Shown: positions 1 to 12,494, counted from the first letter of the stretch. The stretch: DNA of 64,000 nt from Lamellibrachia satsuma (GCA_033239005.1 BSQZ01000079.1:640501-704500); one strand, 5' to 3'. Numbers and translations are program-made. Notes: a model not told the origin generated them from the sequence alone.

Positions 1-175
1 GACAAGTACCAAAATCGATTTGAATAGAACATGTTTGAAGGAGTTTACAAATATAAACATCTATATATAAATATCTATATACCAGATTTAAAAAAAATCA
101 AATAAATACAAAAATCAAATAAATCCGATTTAAATAAAAAAACGATTTTTTTTTCAATCATGATTTTTTTCAACC
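1..175. repeat. AT-rich low-complexity sequence
   Basis: Poly-A/T sequence with repeated words of the AAATCGATTT / AATCAAATAAAT kind. No coding content is visible. Confidence 0.6.
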
Positions 176-489
176 CTGAGATTCACTTATGTCATGTGCT
201 CTAACACCAATGTCATTTGAGTCACACACAACATACGTGACCAATGCATACTGATACACACACAGGCTTGACCAGAGCAAATGATATGGATATGGATCAG
301 GGGCAAACACCTCACGCACTTGGTCCTGATGGTCCATACAGTCATCAGGTCCAACCACAGACATGTTGTGCAATGTAATTAAGTTGGATAGTTTTTCTTT
401 CAGAATCCTCCGGCAAGTAGTACCTTCCAGAGGAATCTTCCAAGTCACCCAGTCACCCCACCACCCTTACCCCCTCATGTAAGACACAG

Positions 490-664
490 CCTCTTGTCAC
501 GAAGACACTGTGAACCCCTTGGTGTGCCCAGTGCTGCCACCTACCACCAGAACGGTGCCTATTCGAAGGCACAACTTCACTGCCTCGAGGATCCGCGACG
601 CCGCTTATTATACAACCTGACACAAGAGGGCGCTGTACCATCACTGACAGAAATGCAGCTACAA
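490..664 (+). CDS. candidate internal coding exon upstream of the protocadherin-like tail
   Basis: An open stretch, GC-richer than its surroundings, ends at CAA|GTGAGA (665), an acceptable 5' splice site. It ends in phase 0, which fits the phase-0 acceptor at 1731. The encoded peptide includes PSAATYHQNGAYSKAQ and ends in LTEMQLQ. Two acceptors are possible: after CAG at 489, behind the pyrimidine tract of 462-476, or after CAG at 531. I recognise no domain. The case rests on composition, splice sites and phase agreement only. It could instead be a chance open stretch in an intron. Confidence 0.35.
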
Positions 665-1730
665 GTGAGAATTTAATTGGTTACTTCTGTGATTCATGCC
701 ATCCTTGTGAACGTGAACATTTTGGTCGTTTAGAAAGAAGGTTTACTCCAGGAAGTCTTAACATTTTGGTATATTCATGAGAAACAGTCTACCTGTTTCC
801 TTTGATCAGTTCATAAGTTGGACAGTGACCTGTAGACATGTAGACAAGTCCTTAGGAGGAGACAACCAACCAACCAACTGTTGGAACACTGACAGACCAA
901 GTGAATGAGAAGAAATAGTTGTGTCAGAATACCTATGCTTGATCAGGTAGTTATCAAGATTATCCTGTCCTAGGGCATTTCTTGTAACGAGAAACAATTA
1001 TGCAAGACTCACAAAAGTCACAATTAAGAATTGCTGTAGAATGATCTATTATTTTACAGCAAAAACTGCACAGAAGTAGAATATAAATTACTCTCATCCT
1101 GCAGCGCAGTCATCAGCTACAGTACTGTTTCAGGGATATTTCATATTAAACTGGAATAAATGTATTCAGCATATGACACACTCATAGACTACACAACAAG
1201 CAAGATGGATTGACACTTGAGAAATTACCAAGCTGCTTGAGTGGCTCTTCATAGTGGGAGGACACTTTCCACTGAGCTGAGTGGAAATTAATTGTAGGTG
1301 TAGGATGAAAGATTCTTGCAATACAGGCCCTCAGGCAGGTTACCACCCCTAATTTACATATGGTAATGCAGTGATGAGTTGCAGCTGGAGGCCAAATCAT
1401 TCAGGCAAATCCAGTGAATATAACTTGTCAAGGAATGAGTGATGATTATCCTAACTACCAACCCAAAAGACCTGCGATATAGAAACACATGGGTTTACTG
1501 CAAGATTCTTAGTTGTATGACATTGGGAACCATATCCTGACTCGTTATACCCAGTTGAAATCACAATATCGTTTTAGAAAGGGACCAACTTTGCATCTCA
1601 AGGACAGAACATTTATTTGTATTGGAAACTGTCTGCAAAACTTAATTGCGAATCTTGCATTTTTCTCCAGGTATTGTGTATTATAATTATCACTTGTTGT
1701 GCCACTATATCCTGTGTTTCTTTATTGCAG
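665..1730 (+). other. candidate intron before the terminal exon
   Basis: No sustained coding signal. It ends with the pyrimidine-rich acceptor tract TGTGTTTCTTTATTGCAG at 1713-1730. If the exon at 490-664 is real, this is the intron joining it to 1731. Confidence 0.4.
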
Positions 1731-2330
1731 GTCCACAACATGGTCCAGTTGGCTGAGCCTGACCACAACTCTGACCGTGGGTCACTAACGGATAGTGGAC
1801 GGGGTCCAAGTGAGGAGGGTGAGACCCCAGCCACAGGGCACCCTGTAGCTTTTGATATACCTCGCCGAATCTCATCCAAAAAGATGGTCACATTCTGTTT
1901 ACCAGACACAGACCCTGAACTATTCACACACACACAGCAAGACAGTCTCAGGACAAGTAGGACAGACAGCTGTCTTCATAGACACCAGAACAGTGACTGT
2001 GTGCAGTGCATGGTGGGATACAAACACCACTTATGCAACAAAAAACATGTGATAACTACAAACAGTCCACCCAATAGTTGTCAGTGTGATATTGGTCATG
2101 CTCATCCATGCCACGAGACAAAGAAACATAACACTGTGTCTGCATCTTGTGCTATTGGTGACAGGTACTGTACAGAGATGAGAACAAAGGCAGAGCTATT
2201 AAAAAAAGATGATGACTGCTTAACTGAATGTCTTTCTGATGATGACACAACAACTTCAGGAAGTTACATTGTAGATCTAAATGATGTTGCTGAAGTAGCT
2301 GACATGTACGGACCTGATACTATGGTATAA
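1731..2330 (+). CDS. terminal exon, delta-protocadherin-like cytoplasmic tail (3' end of gene)
   Basis: A 199-residue open stretch begins right after a strong splice acceptor (TTTCTTTATTGCAG) and ends at TAA 2328-2330. The open frame also runs upstream to 1617, but the acceptor makes 1731 the better exon start. Seen: a Ser/Asp/Gly segment SDRGSLTDSGRGPSEEGE at residues 14-31; a basic-hydrophobic RRISSKKMVTF at 45-55, where KMVTF fits the RVxF docking motif for protein phosphatase 1; a Cys/His-rich middle part (about 82-150); and an acidic C-terminus with DDDTTTSGSYIVD (from residue 170) ending in DTMV. Known: vertebrate delta-protocadherin tails carry DSGKG/DSGRG-type acidic motifs and an RRVTF PP1 site. 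Inferred: this is the intracellular end of a homophilic adhesion receptor; the ectodomain exons would lie left of the window. No transmembrane segment is in the exon. It could be another cadherin-like receptor. Confidence 0.6.
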   Translation, partial: VHNMVQLAEPDHNSDRGSLTDSGRGPSEEGETPATGHPVAFDIPRRISSKKMVTFCLPDTDPELFTHTQQDSLRTSRTDSCLHRHQNSDCVQCMVGYKHHLCNKKHVITTNSPPNSCQCDIGHAHPCHETKKHNTVSASCAIGDRYCTEMRTKAELLKKDDDCLTECLSDDDTTTSGSYIVDLNDVAEVADMYGPDTMV

Positions 2331-3105
2331 GATCATAATCAGATCATGTGATATAGTGTTTTAATGGCATTAAAAAATGTTCTGCAGGTCGTGTTCATTA
2401 TACTATACAAAATGAACTAACATATGTATTTAATAGAAATGGCACCTGTGTATTTCATAGTGAAATCTTGATTAAAGTATCGCTAGTCAGTTTCTGCTGA
2501 GTAGTGACAACATAATATTTGCTAGAAATATGAATTAATAAGGAAACATTTGCAGGATCATTTACTTACTCTTATTTGCAGGATCATTTACTTACTCTTA
2601 CTTGCAGGATCATTTACTTACTCTTACTTGCAGGATCACAGTTGGGATTAAATAGTGGCGTCCGACCATTTTAAAACATTCTGATACTGTATGGTGTGTG
2701 ATACTGTAGGGTGCTTTGTATATAATTAACTCCAGTTTGGCTATGCAATTTAAATGCTGTCATGAATATTGATTTATGATGCATTTAAAAATATTCTATG
2801 CAAACGGTACCAATTGTGTATAACTGTGACTGAATTTTAACAAGAACACAATTCAATATCTTGCTAAGATAGTGATTACAAATGGCAAATACAGTAACGA
2901 CATACCAAAGGTATATCACTGGTATGAATTATTTAATGTTAATAACTGCAATGTACATACACGAACATTAATTAAATTTGTATCTTGAATATGTTATTTA
3001 TTATATGTTATGATGATTAGTATAATAAAAAATGTACAGTTTTGTTTAATGTGTATACAAATGAGTATAATTTGTAGGAATAATAAACATTATCATAACA
3101 TGTAT
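2331..3105 (+). other. candidate 3' UTR with polyadenylation signals
   Basis: AT-rich sequence after the stop codon. AATAAA hexamers lie at 3024-3029 and 3082-3087 and could set the transcript end. A 26-bp triple repeat lies inside it. Confidence 0.4.
2551..2637. repeat. 26-bp tandem repeat, 3.3 copies
   Basis: Units beginning TGCAGGATCATTTACTTACT at 2551, 2577 and 2603, nearly identical, plus a partial unit. It lies in the candidate 3' UTR. Confidence 0.9.
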
Positions 3106-6018
3106 TTCATATTTGTAAGGACACATTGCCAAGAAAGCCATTTTAAGTAGTCTTCAACTTGTGAATATTTTCCTTTGTCAGATATCAGTTCTCCAAAATA
3201 AGAACTGGGTTAGGACTGATTGCAGTTCAACTTATTTGTGAAACTTAATGCTTGTATATATATAAGAATTACCATTTATTAACACGATATTAAAATTCTG
3301 ATCTAAGAAGTATCCTCTAGAAAACATTAAATTGGAATATAAAAACAATATGTTAAATTTCCCTCATCCTTGCACCTATGTGTCAAATAATTCCACTTTC
3401 AGACTAGATTTGTTTGCCTGGAGCATTTACTGGCTGTTTAAATAAACAAGTGTATTTTCTCAGTTTACAAATTATGGGAAGGTTTTATAAGTTGCGTAAA
3501 CACACTTCTTGTGTTTACACCGTGTCTCACTTGTATACAAGGCTGTCAATGCCAGTCAGACTAGTTAAAATATTCACTGATGGTTTACATTATTTTCTGG
3601 AAATGCCTGTTGCTCCAAAATGCATAATTATTTGTATATATTTAAGTGTTCTATACTGGCTGCACATATTGCCCACAGGCCATTAATTGGTGCTGGAAGT
3701 AAACAAGTAGGATGTGCTAACATTCATTATGAATGTCTTGTCAACAACACAAGTCTTCCTGCTTTCTGCTCTGTGCACTTAATCTGAGCTATGGCTCCAA
3801 CACCTGTCCACAACTCTTCACCCATAGATCACAGTGCAAACCTCTTTTCCAAACAGAAGATAATTATTGCACTGGGTAGGGACGTTGAATAGTCTCACAT
3901 GCATTGGCAATGTAATAATAATTTAGTTAAAAGTTTTATCATTTACATTTAAATCGAATTCCAGTCTACTTCATACACTGTAAAATGTTAATTATATGAT
4001 TTATGTGTTGTATTATATTCCTTAGAAAATGTATTTGTTCCTACCACAGTTGCCTATATATAAAATAACAAATGTAGTAATGGTATTATTACTAAATATG
4101 TGACTTTCCTTCCACTACACTTGCCTGCAGTGACCTACACATATCTTGGGATGTGTTCAGCCTTTTCCCACCTCCCTGTATTGCCATCATCCATAGCCCT
4201 AGCTGACCCATCAACCTAATTCATGCTGACCGCTACTCTCCCTGATGACCACCTGCCACCTACTGGCTTCTGGGAAGTGGGAGGCAGAGATGCAATGTCA
4301 CAAGGAAAGAGATATATGATCCCAGTTCGCAGAAGCCTTATTTACATTTCGCTGGCAACATTCCACCTTCATGGGGGTTGACACTGGTGCTCAGCTATTG
4401 GTCTAATCCCTTAGACTACAAAATGTTCAGTAACAAAATAGCTGTAATAATACAAATTGCCCTTACTAAATAATAATGCACACTTTCGTGTTACCAAACA
4501 GCCACCTGTTGCCTTTTCTTGTGGCCAAATGCAATGTAGCAATTTTAAATAAAATTAGCCAAAGGGCAGCTCCTCCCACAATGATCCTCTTTGGTTTGCT
4601 TTCCTGATGTTTGCTGGGTGTTGTTCACCACACCCCCCCCCCCAGTAGGATTCATTCTTCCTACATAAATTGTTGTTTTGGGGCCCACAAACAACAGGCC
4701 TATTATGGCTGACAAAAATACTCTTTTTCAGTGGTGTTGCATCACTTAAATAGGGCCATTTGCATCTAAATAAAGTTTAGTTTAAAATGTTGCCTACATC
4801 CAAAAGTAGTGTTGAACATGACACCTTCATGTGGCACCTGCAGTTTGCACCTATACTTCCACAGGGAGCTGGTGGGACTGGCAAGGGTTTGGGGAAATGC
4901 CTGTGAGTAGGGATGTAAGAGAAGGTGACAACCATATAAGTGTCATCAGCATCCCTCAGGGACATCCCTGAAGAATGGAGGTGAAACCTACTGCATGTCT
5001 AACTTTTAATTTGAGGGTGTTATATCAGATTGTGTGGTGAAGACACATTCCTGTAGTGAGGGGTTGTGGGGTGACTGACATTGACTATACCCCTTGGAAG
5101 GGAAGGGGGAATGTTCTGGGGGAGCATAAATGTCCATGGGGGAATGTGAGTACCCCAGTGAATGTCCCTGCTGGCTCCATCATTAAATGAATACCTGCCT
5201 TAAGCTGACACAGATATCAATTCCATAAAATTATATGTATTAAATCTTTGAAATTATCGCTGAGATTATGGCAATTTTAAAACATTTCCCTAAAAGTGTA
5301 ACCATACATTTTGTTGTCTCCCAATTTCCTACACATGAGATATGTTGCAATTTCACATAGGTTTTTATTAAAACATTTACCTACATTAAAACAATTTGAT
5401 GAATTTGAAGATATAAAAGGTCTACAGAAAACTTATTTCATGCAATGCTACAATCCCTACAAATTACTCAGTAAAAGAGAAATAAGACCCATCCATTTGT
5501 TTACAGTGAGATGTGGAATAGATATGTTGGCAGTGTGGCCTAGAGTCAACTGGACTTCAGTCTGCTCCACTGCGTCTAGTGTTAATTACAGTTTACACAC
5601 ACAGAGAACACACAAGGGCATTGTTGTGGTGATTGAGTTCCTGCAGTGTTAGTGTTGGCTGATTCCAACTCCTGTCAACTCCTTGTCTGCTTTCTCTTAC
5701 AGCCAACACTGCAGACAGCAGATAATATAAACAACATTAGTAACATATATTATTCTCCCCCTCTTTTATTTATTCATTCTCCAGATATTTTCTTTTTATC
5801 TCTGTGTCATGTTTACTTTCCTTACTCCTACTGTTTGTCTTTTAATTCCACACCCCACCCTCTGCTCACCCTCCTCTGTTGAAAATAGTCCCTCCATATG
5901 TCCCTCTCCCTCCTGGTTCTTCCACCCAAACAGGCTCTTCACATACATAATTTATGTGTAAACTTTCTGTATTTTTTATTATATATATTGCACTTTGTTT
6001 CTAAAAGAAAGACAACTA
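3106..6018. other. no gene seen
   Basis: AT-rich unique sequence with short open frames that show no recognisable domain or splice context (including 3414-3686 and 5311-5652). It contains a poly-C run near 4632-4644 and pyrimidine-rich sequence at 5750-5940. Confidence 0.5.
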
Positions 6019-6420
6019 TTAAAGAAGCAATAACAGGGAATTAATTTCAGAAATCCAAAATGACCACCATAAGTGCTTATGGATGAACTTATACAAAAAG
6101 AAGTTTGTTAATCTCCAAAAAACCTTTAGCAAAATTATGTTCATGTGAATATAAGTGTAATTGCAGGCATCAGTAATGCTAGTGGTGAGGAGCACAGGAA
6201 CATCTCTGTTAACTGGCTCATCTCCTCCTCTGGCCCAGTGCCCAGCCACAAAGTGCCCTCTCTGGTGTCAATTACCAACATATTGTCCAGCACTGACTGT
6301 TCTACGCCTTGAACAACAATGCAGACTTTAAAGTGACTGCTAAACTGCTTGCAAATCATTTGAAGGCAAAATTTGAAGGGTGTGAGTTCTGGTTGAGGGG
6401 TAGGGGGTTCGTATGAAAGA
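6019..6420. other. sequence just upstream of the LINE fragment, identity unclear
   Basis: Broken plus-strand frames with no clear match to reverse transcriptase or endonuclease. It may be a degraded upstream part of the LINE or host sequence at a 5' truncation point. Confidence 0.3.
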
Positions 6421-7936
6421 TATACCTTAACTCCAGAATTGGTAGCTAAGAAAATAAAGGCAATGAAGGACATCAAATCACCGGGAGTGGATGGGATTCC
6501 TCCAAAATTACTAATGGAAACAGTAGAACAAATCAGTATACCACTTGCAATAGTATTCAACTTGTCATTAAAAGAGGGAGTTGTTCCGTTTGAATGGAAA
6601 GAAGCAAACATCATACAATTATTTAAAAAGGGTTCGAGAAATAAGTCAGAGAATTACAGACCAGTGAGTTTAACGTCAGTGATTTGTAAATTATTAGAAA
6701 GGTTAATTAAAGACCATATGGTGGACTTCCTCGTTAAGCATAAATTATTAAATTTGTCTCAACATGGATTCCTTAAAGCGAGGTCATGCTTAACAAATAT
6801 GTTATGTTTTTTGGAAGAAATCACTAAGTGGATAGACGTGGGATTGCCAGTAGATATTATCTACTTAGATTTTCAGAAAGCTTTTGACAAAGTGCCACAT
6901 CAAAGATTACTACTTAAATTAAAAGCCCATGGTATCGGGGATAGCATAACTGACTGGATAGAACAATAGCTGACTGACAGAAGACAAAGAGTTGTAGTAG
7001 CTGGAGAAGTTTCAAATTGGAAATCGGTTTTGAGTGGGGTACCTCAAGGATCAGTATTAGGACCTATATTATTCTTAATATATATCAATGACTTGGACGA
7101 CAATATAACAAGTAACGTACTGAAATTTGCGGATGACACAAAACTGTTTAGAAAGGTTAATACTGATGGTGATAAACAACGTTTACAAAACGATCTAGAC
7201 AGATTAGTGAAATGGTCTGAGAAATGGCAGATGTTGTTAAATTTAAGGGAAATGTAAATGCCTACATACAGGACATGGGAACTTGAATGTAAACTATAAA
7301 ATGGGAGATACTGTTCTGGGTACTACTGTAAAAGAAAAGGACTTAGGAGTTACAATAAGCGCTGATATGAAAGTTTCAGAGCAGTGTGGTATTGCAGCTT
7401 CAAAGGGTAATCAAATTCTTGGATTGATTAGAAGAAACATAACATACAAGGGAAAAAAGTTAATTATACCTCTTTACAAAGCAATAGTTAGACCTCATTT
7501 AGAATACTGTATACAAGCATGGAGACCATATCGTAAGAAGGATATAGATACACTTGAACGCATACAAAGGAGAGCATCTAAAATGATTCCAGAACTGAGA
7601 GACCTTAGTTATGAAGAACGCCTGAAAGAATGTGGTTTAACAACTCTAGAGACAAGGAGGTTAAGAGGAGATCAGATTGAAGTTTTTAAGATATTGAATG
7701 GGTATGAAAATATTGATAGAAATATGTTTTTCTCACTCAAGAAGGATAGCAGAACTAGAGGACATGAGGTAAAATTAATAAAGGATCAGTGTAGATTGGA
7801 CATCAGGAAGCACTCGTTCTCACAGAGGACATTAAATGAATGGAACAAATTGTCTACAGATTGTGTAACTGCTAGCAGCGTGAATATGTTTAAAAACAAG
7901 GTTGACACATATCTCAGGAGGGCGGGTTATAAGTAG
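6421..7936 (+). pseudogene. 5'-truncated LINE reverse transcriptase (CR1/jockey-like superfamily), broken
   Basis: Encodes part of a non-LTR retrotransposon ORF2, the polymerase that copies element RNA at nicked genomic DNA. Seen in order: SPGVDGIPPKLL and ENYRPVSLTSVICKLLERLI (fingers, about 6478-6715), LDFQKAFDKVPH (palm A), GVPQGSVLGPILF (about 7033-7071), the catalytic FADDTKLF (7129-7152), LGVTISADMK, HLEYCIQAWRPY, RIQRRASKMI and the C-terminal FKNKVDTYLRRAGYK. Breaks: an in-frame TAG at 6967-6969 and a frameshift near 7250, after which the frame changes for the rest. The endonuclease domain and ORF1 are absent, as is usual for 5'-truncated insertions. The conserved core makes the family call strong; the exact clade is less certain. 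Confidence 0.9.
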
Positions 7937-8083
7937 ATGAACATTGTTGGACTCTCGATAAGCCAATGGCTTCCTTGTCCACTTGCCATCTGGGCCTTTG
8001 GCTTGGATGGCAAATCTTGTTAAATATACGGTTGTGAAAGTCCACCATATCAATTTATTCACCATTATAGTTTTGACAAGCAA
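7937..8083 (+). mobile_element. probable 3' tail of the LINE
   Basis: Directly after the LINE stop codon (TAG 7934-7936). A short non-coding tail ends near AATATACGG. The boundary is inferred, and no target-site duplication was identified. Confidence 0.4.
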
Positions 8084-8409
8084 GTCATTGAGACAAAGTA
8101 ATTAACGTCAAAAAAACCATGGATATGGTCAACAAAAACAATAAATATTCCTATTTCAATATTTATTATTCTTTGTAATTTCTAAAATGTTTATCAAAGA
8201 ATATTATATAAAACATTGTGGATAAAACCAGTGAAAATAGACCTGATGAAGAATAAAGCTACTGCATTCAGTACAAGTATTGTTTTAGTGCAGGAGAGTG
8301 AAAACATCTTTCAACTGGTTGTCATTATAATTTTGTATGATTACAATTTGAATAACTTCTATGATTAAGGTTAGAGGCAATTATGTTGTCAGTGAGTAAG
8401 TTTTCCCAA
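8084..8409. other. no gene seen
   Basis: AT-rich sequence without recognisable features. Confidence 0.4.
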
Positions 8410-8490
8410 TGTTATACCTGTGTTATACCTGTGTTATACCTGTGTTATACCTGTGTTATACCTATGTTATACCTGTGATATACCTGTGTA
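8410..8490. repeat. 11-bp tandem repeat, about 7 copies
   Basis: The unit GTTATACCTGT is repeated with few substitutions. Confidence 0.95.
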
Positions 8491-9016
8491 TTCTTCTCAC
8501 CAAAAACATTTCAATTATTTATTCTGTTTTGTGGAATGTTATATCTAACTTCCTGATCTAATGATGATAATGCTGTGACATCCTAGAATAAGTTTGTCTC
8601 CCTTACGATATAAGCTAGCTTTATGATCTTGAACTGGGATCTGATCCTGATGCACCTATCTTACCGATATAACGTTGTTGATAACAAATATATCATAGAT
8701 CAAGTTTTCTCCATATCGTAGGTGTGATGCTAGTTTGGGTAAAATTAGCTACGTTTCCACTATCTTTTAGTTATGCTCCTAGCATCAGGTAAAACTGTAA
8801 CTTTCAACAATTTGAATATAGCTCAGAACAAACAAATGCTTTAATGGCTGTTTCATTATCCTATTGTAGAGCACACAATGAGTAAGCGTAATTGACAAAT
8901 AAAGTAAAATTGATGTTAACAAGACAATAGGCAGACAAATAGTACATTGATATGTTGGAGAAGTGACTTGGAAAACCACAACATACGCTTGCTGGCATCC
9001 ATTAGTGAGAGACAAG
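8491..9016. other. no gene seen
   Basis: AT-rich unique sequence. Confidence 0.4.
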
Positions 9017-9309
9017 CAGAAGATACAGCACTACCAATGTCACTAATGGACAATATACATCAAGTGACACAGCACTACCAATGTCACCAATGGACAATAT
9101 ACATCAAGTGGAAGACACTGCACTGCCAGTGTCACCAATGGACACTGTGCATCAAGTGGAAGACACTGCACTGTCCGTGTCACCAATGGACACTGTACAC
9201 CAAGTAGAAGACACTGCACTGTTAGTGTCACCAATGGACACTGTACACCAAGTAGAAGACACTGCACTGTTAGTGTCACCAATGGACACTGTACACCAAG
9301 TAGAAGAAA
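9017..9309. repeat. 48-bp minisatellite, about 6 copies
   Basis: Units contain TCACCAATGGACACTGTACA and GAAGACACTGCACTG. The left-most units are more diverged and one is shortened. The period is a multiple of three, so the plus strand stays open (9081-9470) as a 16-residue repeat VSPMDTVHQVEDTALL. Nothing else suggests a real protein. Confidence 0.95.
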
Positions 9310-10134
9310 CTCATCCAAAGCTCCTGGATGTGTTCCTTATCCCAGTGATGTGCTCCAGGCCATGTGCTCCAGGCCATGTGCTTCTACTTATGAAGCCTGC
9401 TGGGACTCCATGCTGGAAGAAAAGGTTGCAGAGAATTAATGGCCCATGGGATATGCTTAATGATGGCTAATAGGGGATATCTTTCACCACCCTGCCCCTA
9501 CTCTGCTCTGCTGGCTGATGGACAGGGTCTACTCTGGTTTCCTATCTTTCCCCATCTGCAAACGATTATACTGAAAGTGCAGCAGGGGAACTCTTAAGTG
9601 CCTAGTCAAATGACACTGTCAAACTATACCTAGACACCCTGGAAAATAAGATTAAAATGCACTAGCCATTAAAAATAATAAAATTACTTACATACATATT
9701 TAATGGAGTCATATTAACAGGTTACTCATTAACATTGGTATCACTGCTAGGTTTGATTTTAATGGTTTATAATGCTGGATTTGCTCTGAAATAGATTCCC
9801 AGTGATATGGGTGGGAGGATAATTATACTGAGGAAGGGGTGATAAGGAAGTATTGTTTTTGTTTGTAAAGTTTTCAGTACAAGATGACTAAATAATAACT
9901 ATATGATAAAACACTTTTTGAAGTGACTTCTGCACTGTATGCAACCACTCGTTATGCTAACACAGAAATGAAAATTATTTTAATTGGTGTGGATAATTCG
10001 AAGTAATTCAGCTAAAAATACCACAAAATATTTACCTTAGTGGTCCATTATGGCTTTTAACACATTTGGAAAAGATTTTATTCATAAGGTGTCATGTTGG
10101 TGAATTCTATTTGATTGTTTCCCCACATATGACA
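9310..10134. other. no gene seen
   Basis: Unique sequence. CCAGGCCATGTGCT is duplicated at 9355-9385. No coding features. Confidence 0.4.
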
Positions 10135-10439
10135 TGATAGGATCTGTAGTAGGAGGTATGAACTCTGATATCATCTTTGGTAGGATCAATGGTATGATCT
10201 GTTGTATGATCCATGGTAGGATATGTTGTAGGATCTGTGGTAGGATATGTAGCAGGATGCATGATATGATCCATGGTAGGATCTGTGGAAGGATTCATGG
10301 TAGGATATGTGGTAGGATCCATGACTGGATCCGTGGTAGGATCCATGGTACAATGTGGTAGGATCCATGGTACAATGTGGTAGGATCTGTGGTATGATAT
10401 GTGGTAGGGTCCATTGTAGGATTTATTGTAGGATCAATG
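10135..10439. repeat. degenerate 12-bp tandem repeat (GTAGGATCYRTG type)
   Basis: Many imperfect copies of GGTAGGATCCATG / GGTAGGATCTGTG. It abuts the 33/36-bp array on its right and shares no clear unit with it. Confidence 0.9.
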
Positions 10440-11432
10440 GTAGTCATCCTATGTCATGTAGTAAGTGGACCTGGGGTAGTCCTATGTCATGCAGTAAGTG
10501 GACCTGGGGTAGTCATCCTATGTCATGCAGTAAGTGGACCTGGGGTAGTCCTATGTCATGCAGTAAGTGGACCTGGGGTAGTCCTATGCCATGCAGTAAG
10601 TGGACCTGGGGTAGTCCTATGTCATGCAGTAAGTGGACCTGGGGTAGTCCTATGTCATGCAGTAAGTGGACCTGGGGTAGTCATCCTATGTCATGCAGTA
10701 AGTGGACCTGGGGTAGTCCTATGTCATGCAGTAAGTGGACCTGGGGTAGTTGCCCTATGTCATGCAGTAAGTGGACCTGGGGTAGTCATCCTATGTCATG
10801 CAGTAAGTGGACCTGGGGTAGTCCTATGTCATGTAGTAAGTGGACCAGGGGTAGTCCTATGTCATGCAGTAAGTGGACCTGGGGTAGTCATCCTATGTCA
10901 TGCAGTAAGTGGACCTGGGGTAGTCCTATGTCATGCAGTAAGTGGACTTGGGGTAGTCATCCTATGTCATGCAGTAAGTCGTCCTATGTCATGCAGTAAG
11001 TGTACCTGGGGTAGTTGCCCTATGTCATGCAGTAAGTGGACCTGGGGTAGTTGCCCTATGTCATGCAGTAAGTGGACCTGGGGTAGTCGTCCTATGTCAT
11101 GCAGTAAGTCGTCCTATGTCATGCAGTAAGTAGACCTTGGGTAGTTGTCCTATGTCATGCAGTAAGTGGACCTGGGGTAGTTGTCCTATGTCATGCAGTA
11201 AGTGGACCTGGGGTAGTTGTCCTATGTCATGCAGTAAGTGGACCTGGGGTAGTTGTCCTATGTCATGCAGTTGAGTATGTGGACCTGGGGTAGTCGTCCT
11301 AAGTCATGCAGTAAGTGGACCTGGGGTAGTAGTCCTAAGTAATGCAGTAAGTGTACCTGGGGTAGTTGTCCTATGTCATGCAGTAAGTGGACCTGGGGTA
11401 GTTGCCCTATGTCATGCAGTAAGTGGACAAGG
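10440..11432. repeat. 33/36-bp minisatellite, about 28 copies
   Basis: Core unit CCTATGTCATGCAGTAAGTG followed by GACCTGGGGTAGT (33 bp), with an optional extra triplet (CAT, TGC, CGT or TGT) that makes 36 bp. Because both lengths are multiples of three, two plus-strand frames stay open for over 200 codons (MSCSKWTWGS-type and HAVSGPGVV-type repeats). Each unit carries GTAAGT. A few units are truncated near 10975 and 11100. No start context, splice site or domain supports translation. Confidence 0.95.
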
Positions 11433-12494
11433 GGTATTTGCCAGTTGACAGACAATTGGACCAAGAAAGAAATCCTACACTGTCAAATGTATACACTAGT
11501 TAATTTGTTTACAATATTGTACTCAAGCAAGCTCTGTCTTGTAGAGGATTTGGGGAATAATAATTAAAGCGTTGCTGGTTTAGAAAGAGATTAACAGTTT
11601 GATTTAAATATTTCAGTTGGATTTCTTACATATCTTTGCATTATGTTTTAATGCAAAGTTGGTGTTATTCCAGACCACTGAGACCAATTTCAATGGTAAG
11701 ATAAATTTCTTGTAGCAATACAATCCAAAAAACACATTCATGAAAAAATATTGTTTTAACAGAATTTTGTCCATCCCAAGGAAGGAACCCTATAGCCAGA
11801 CATGTGAACTCTCACTGAGAAACGTGCAGTTTCACAGAACTCATCCAGGTGTAGAGAGCTAGAAGGTACAATTTCAGAACATTGTGCTATTTATATCATA
11901 TCAATGTCTACATTTTCTGACACAGCAGTTAAAGGGAGGACTCTTTGATCATTGGTGCCTGTAGCTAGCAGTCTGACAGAATTATCATTGGTAGTTGGTA
12001 TGCCTAAATTCATGCAGGGCTTCAGACATGTTGATGTTCCGCAGATGTATCCAGCTTTGGAAAAAAACGGAAGGTCCAGGATTTAATATTTAAAAAAGAG
12101 CATTTTGTTTATTGATCTTATGGCTCGAGTGACTGTTTCAGGTAAACATTATTTCTGTGGATACATGTCACACATTTGTGAACAGTGTGAAGTGGAATTG
12201 GTAGAGATTAACATAGGATATGGGGTAATTAAATAATTTTATCCAGAGAAGTTGTAGATATAACAATGAATAACATGCTTAGTTGTAACATATTTATGTG
12301 GAATTTTTTTATCATTTATAGAGATACTATAAATGGTGGTGTGCCAGTATCACGTAATTACATGAGACAAACAATATTTCCATCCTTAGTATTTATATAT
12401 TAATCTACATATCCATTTCACACGTCAATTCAGTTAATGACATGGCTAATCAAAATTTAATATTTTACCCACTTGTTATAAATTTCAGGCTTGG
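11433..12494. other. no gene seen
   Basis: AT-rich unique sequence. Confidence 0.4.

Noticed and set aside
170..448. 92-codon minus-strand open frame with protein-like composition
   Set aside because: No recognisable domain, no splice signals at its ends, and it runs into AT-rich low-complexity DNA. It could be a relic but is not supported as a gene.
5311..5652. 113-codon plus-strand frame
   Set aside because: AT-rich codons, no domain, no splice context.
6141..6614. 157-codon minus-strand frame
   Set aside because: Antisense shadow of the LINE reverse transcriptase start.
9081..9470. 129-codon frame with 16-residue repeats
   Set aside because: Explained by the 48-bp minisatellite; no start, splice or domain support outside the repeat.
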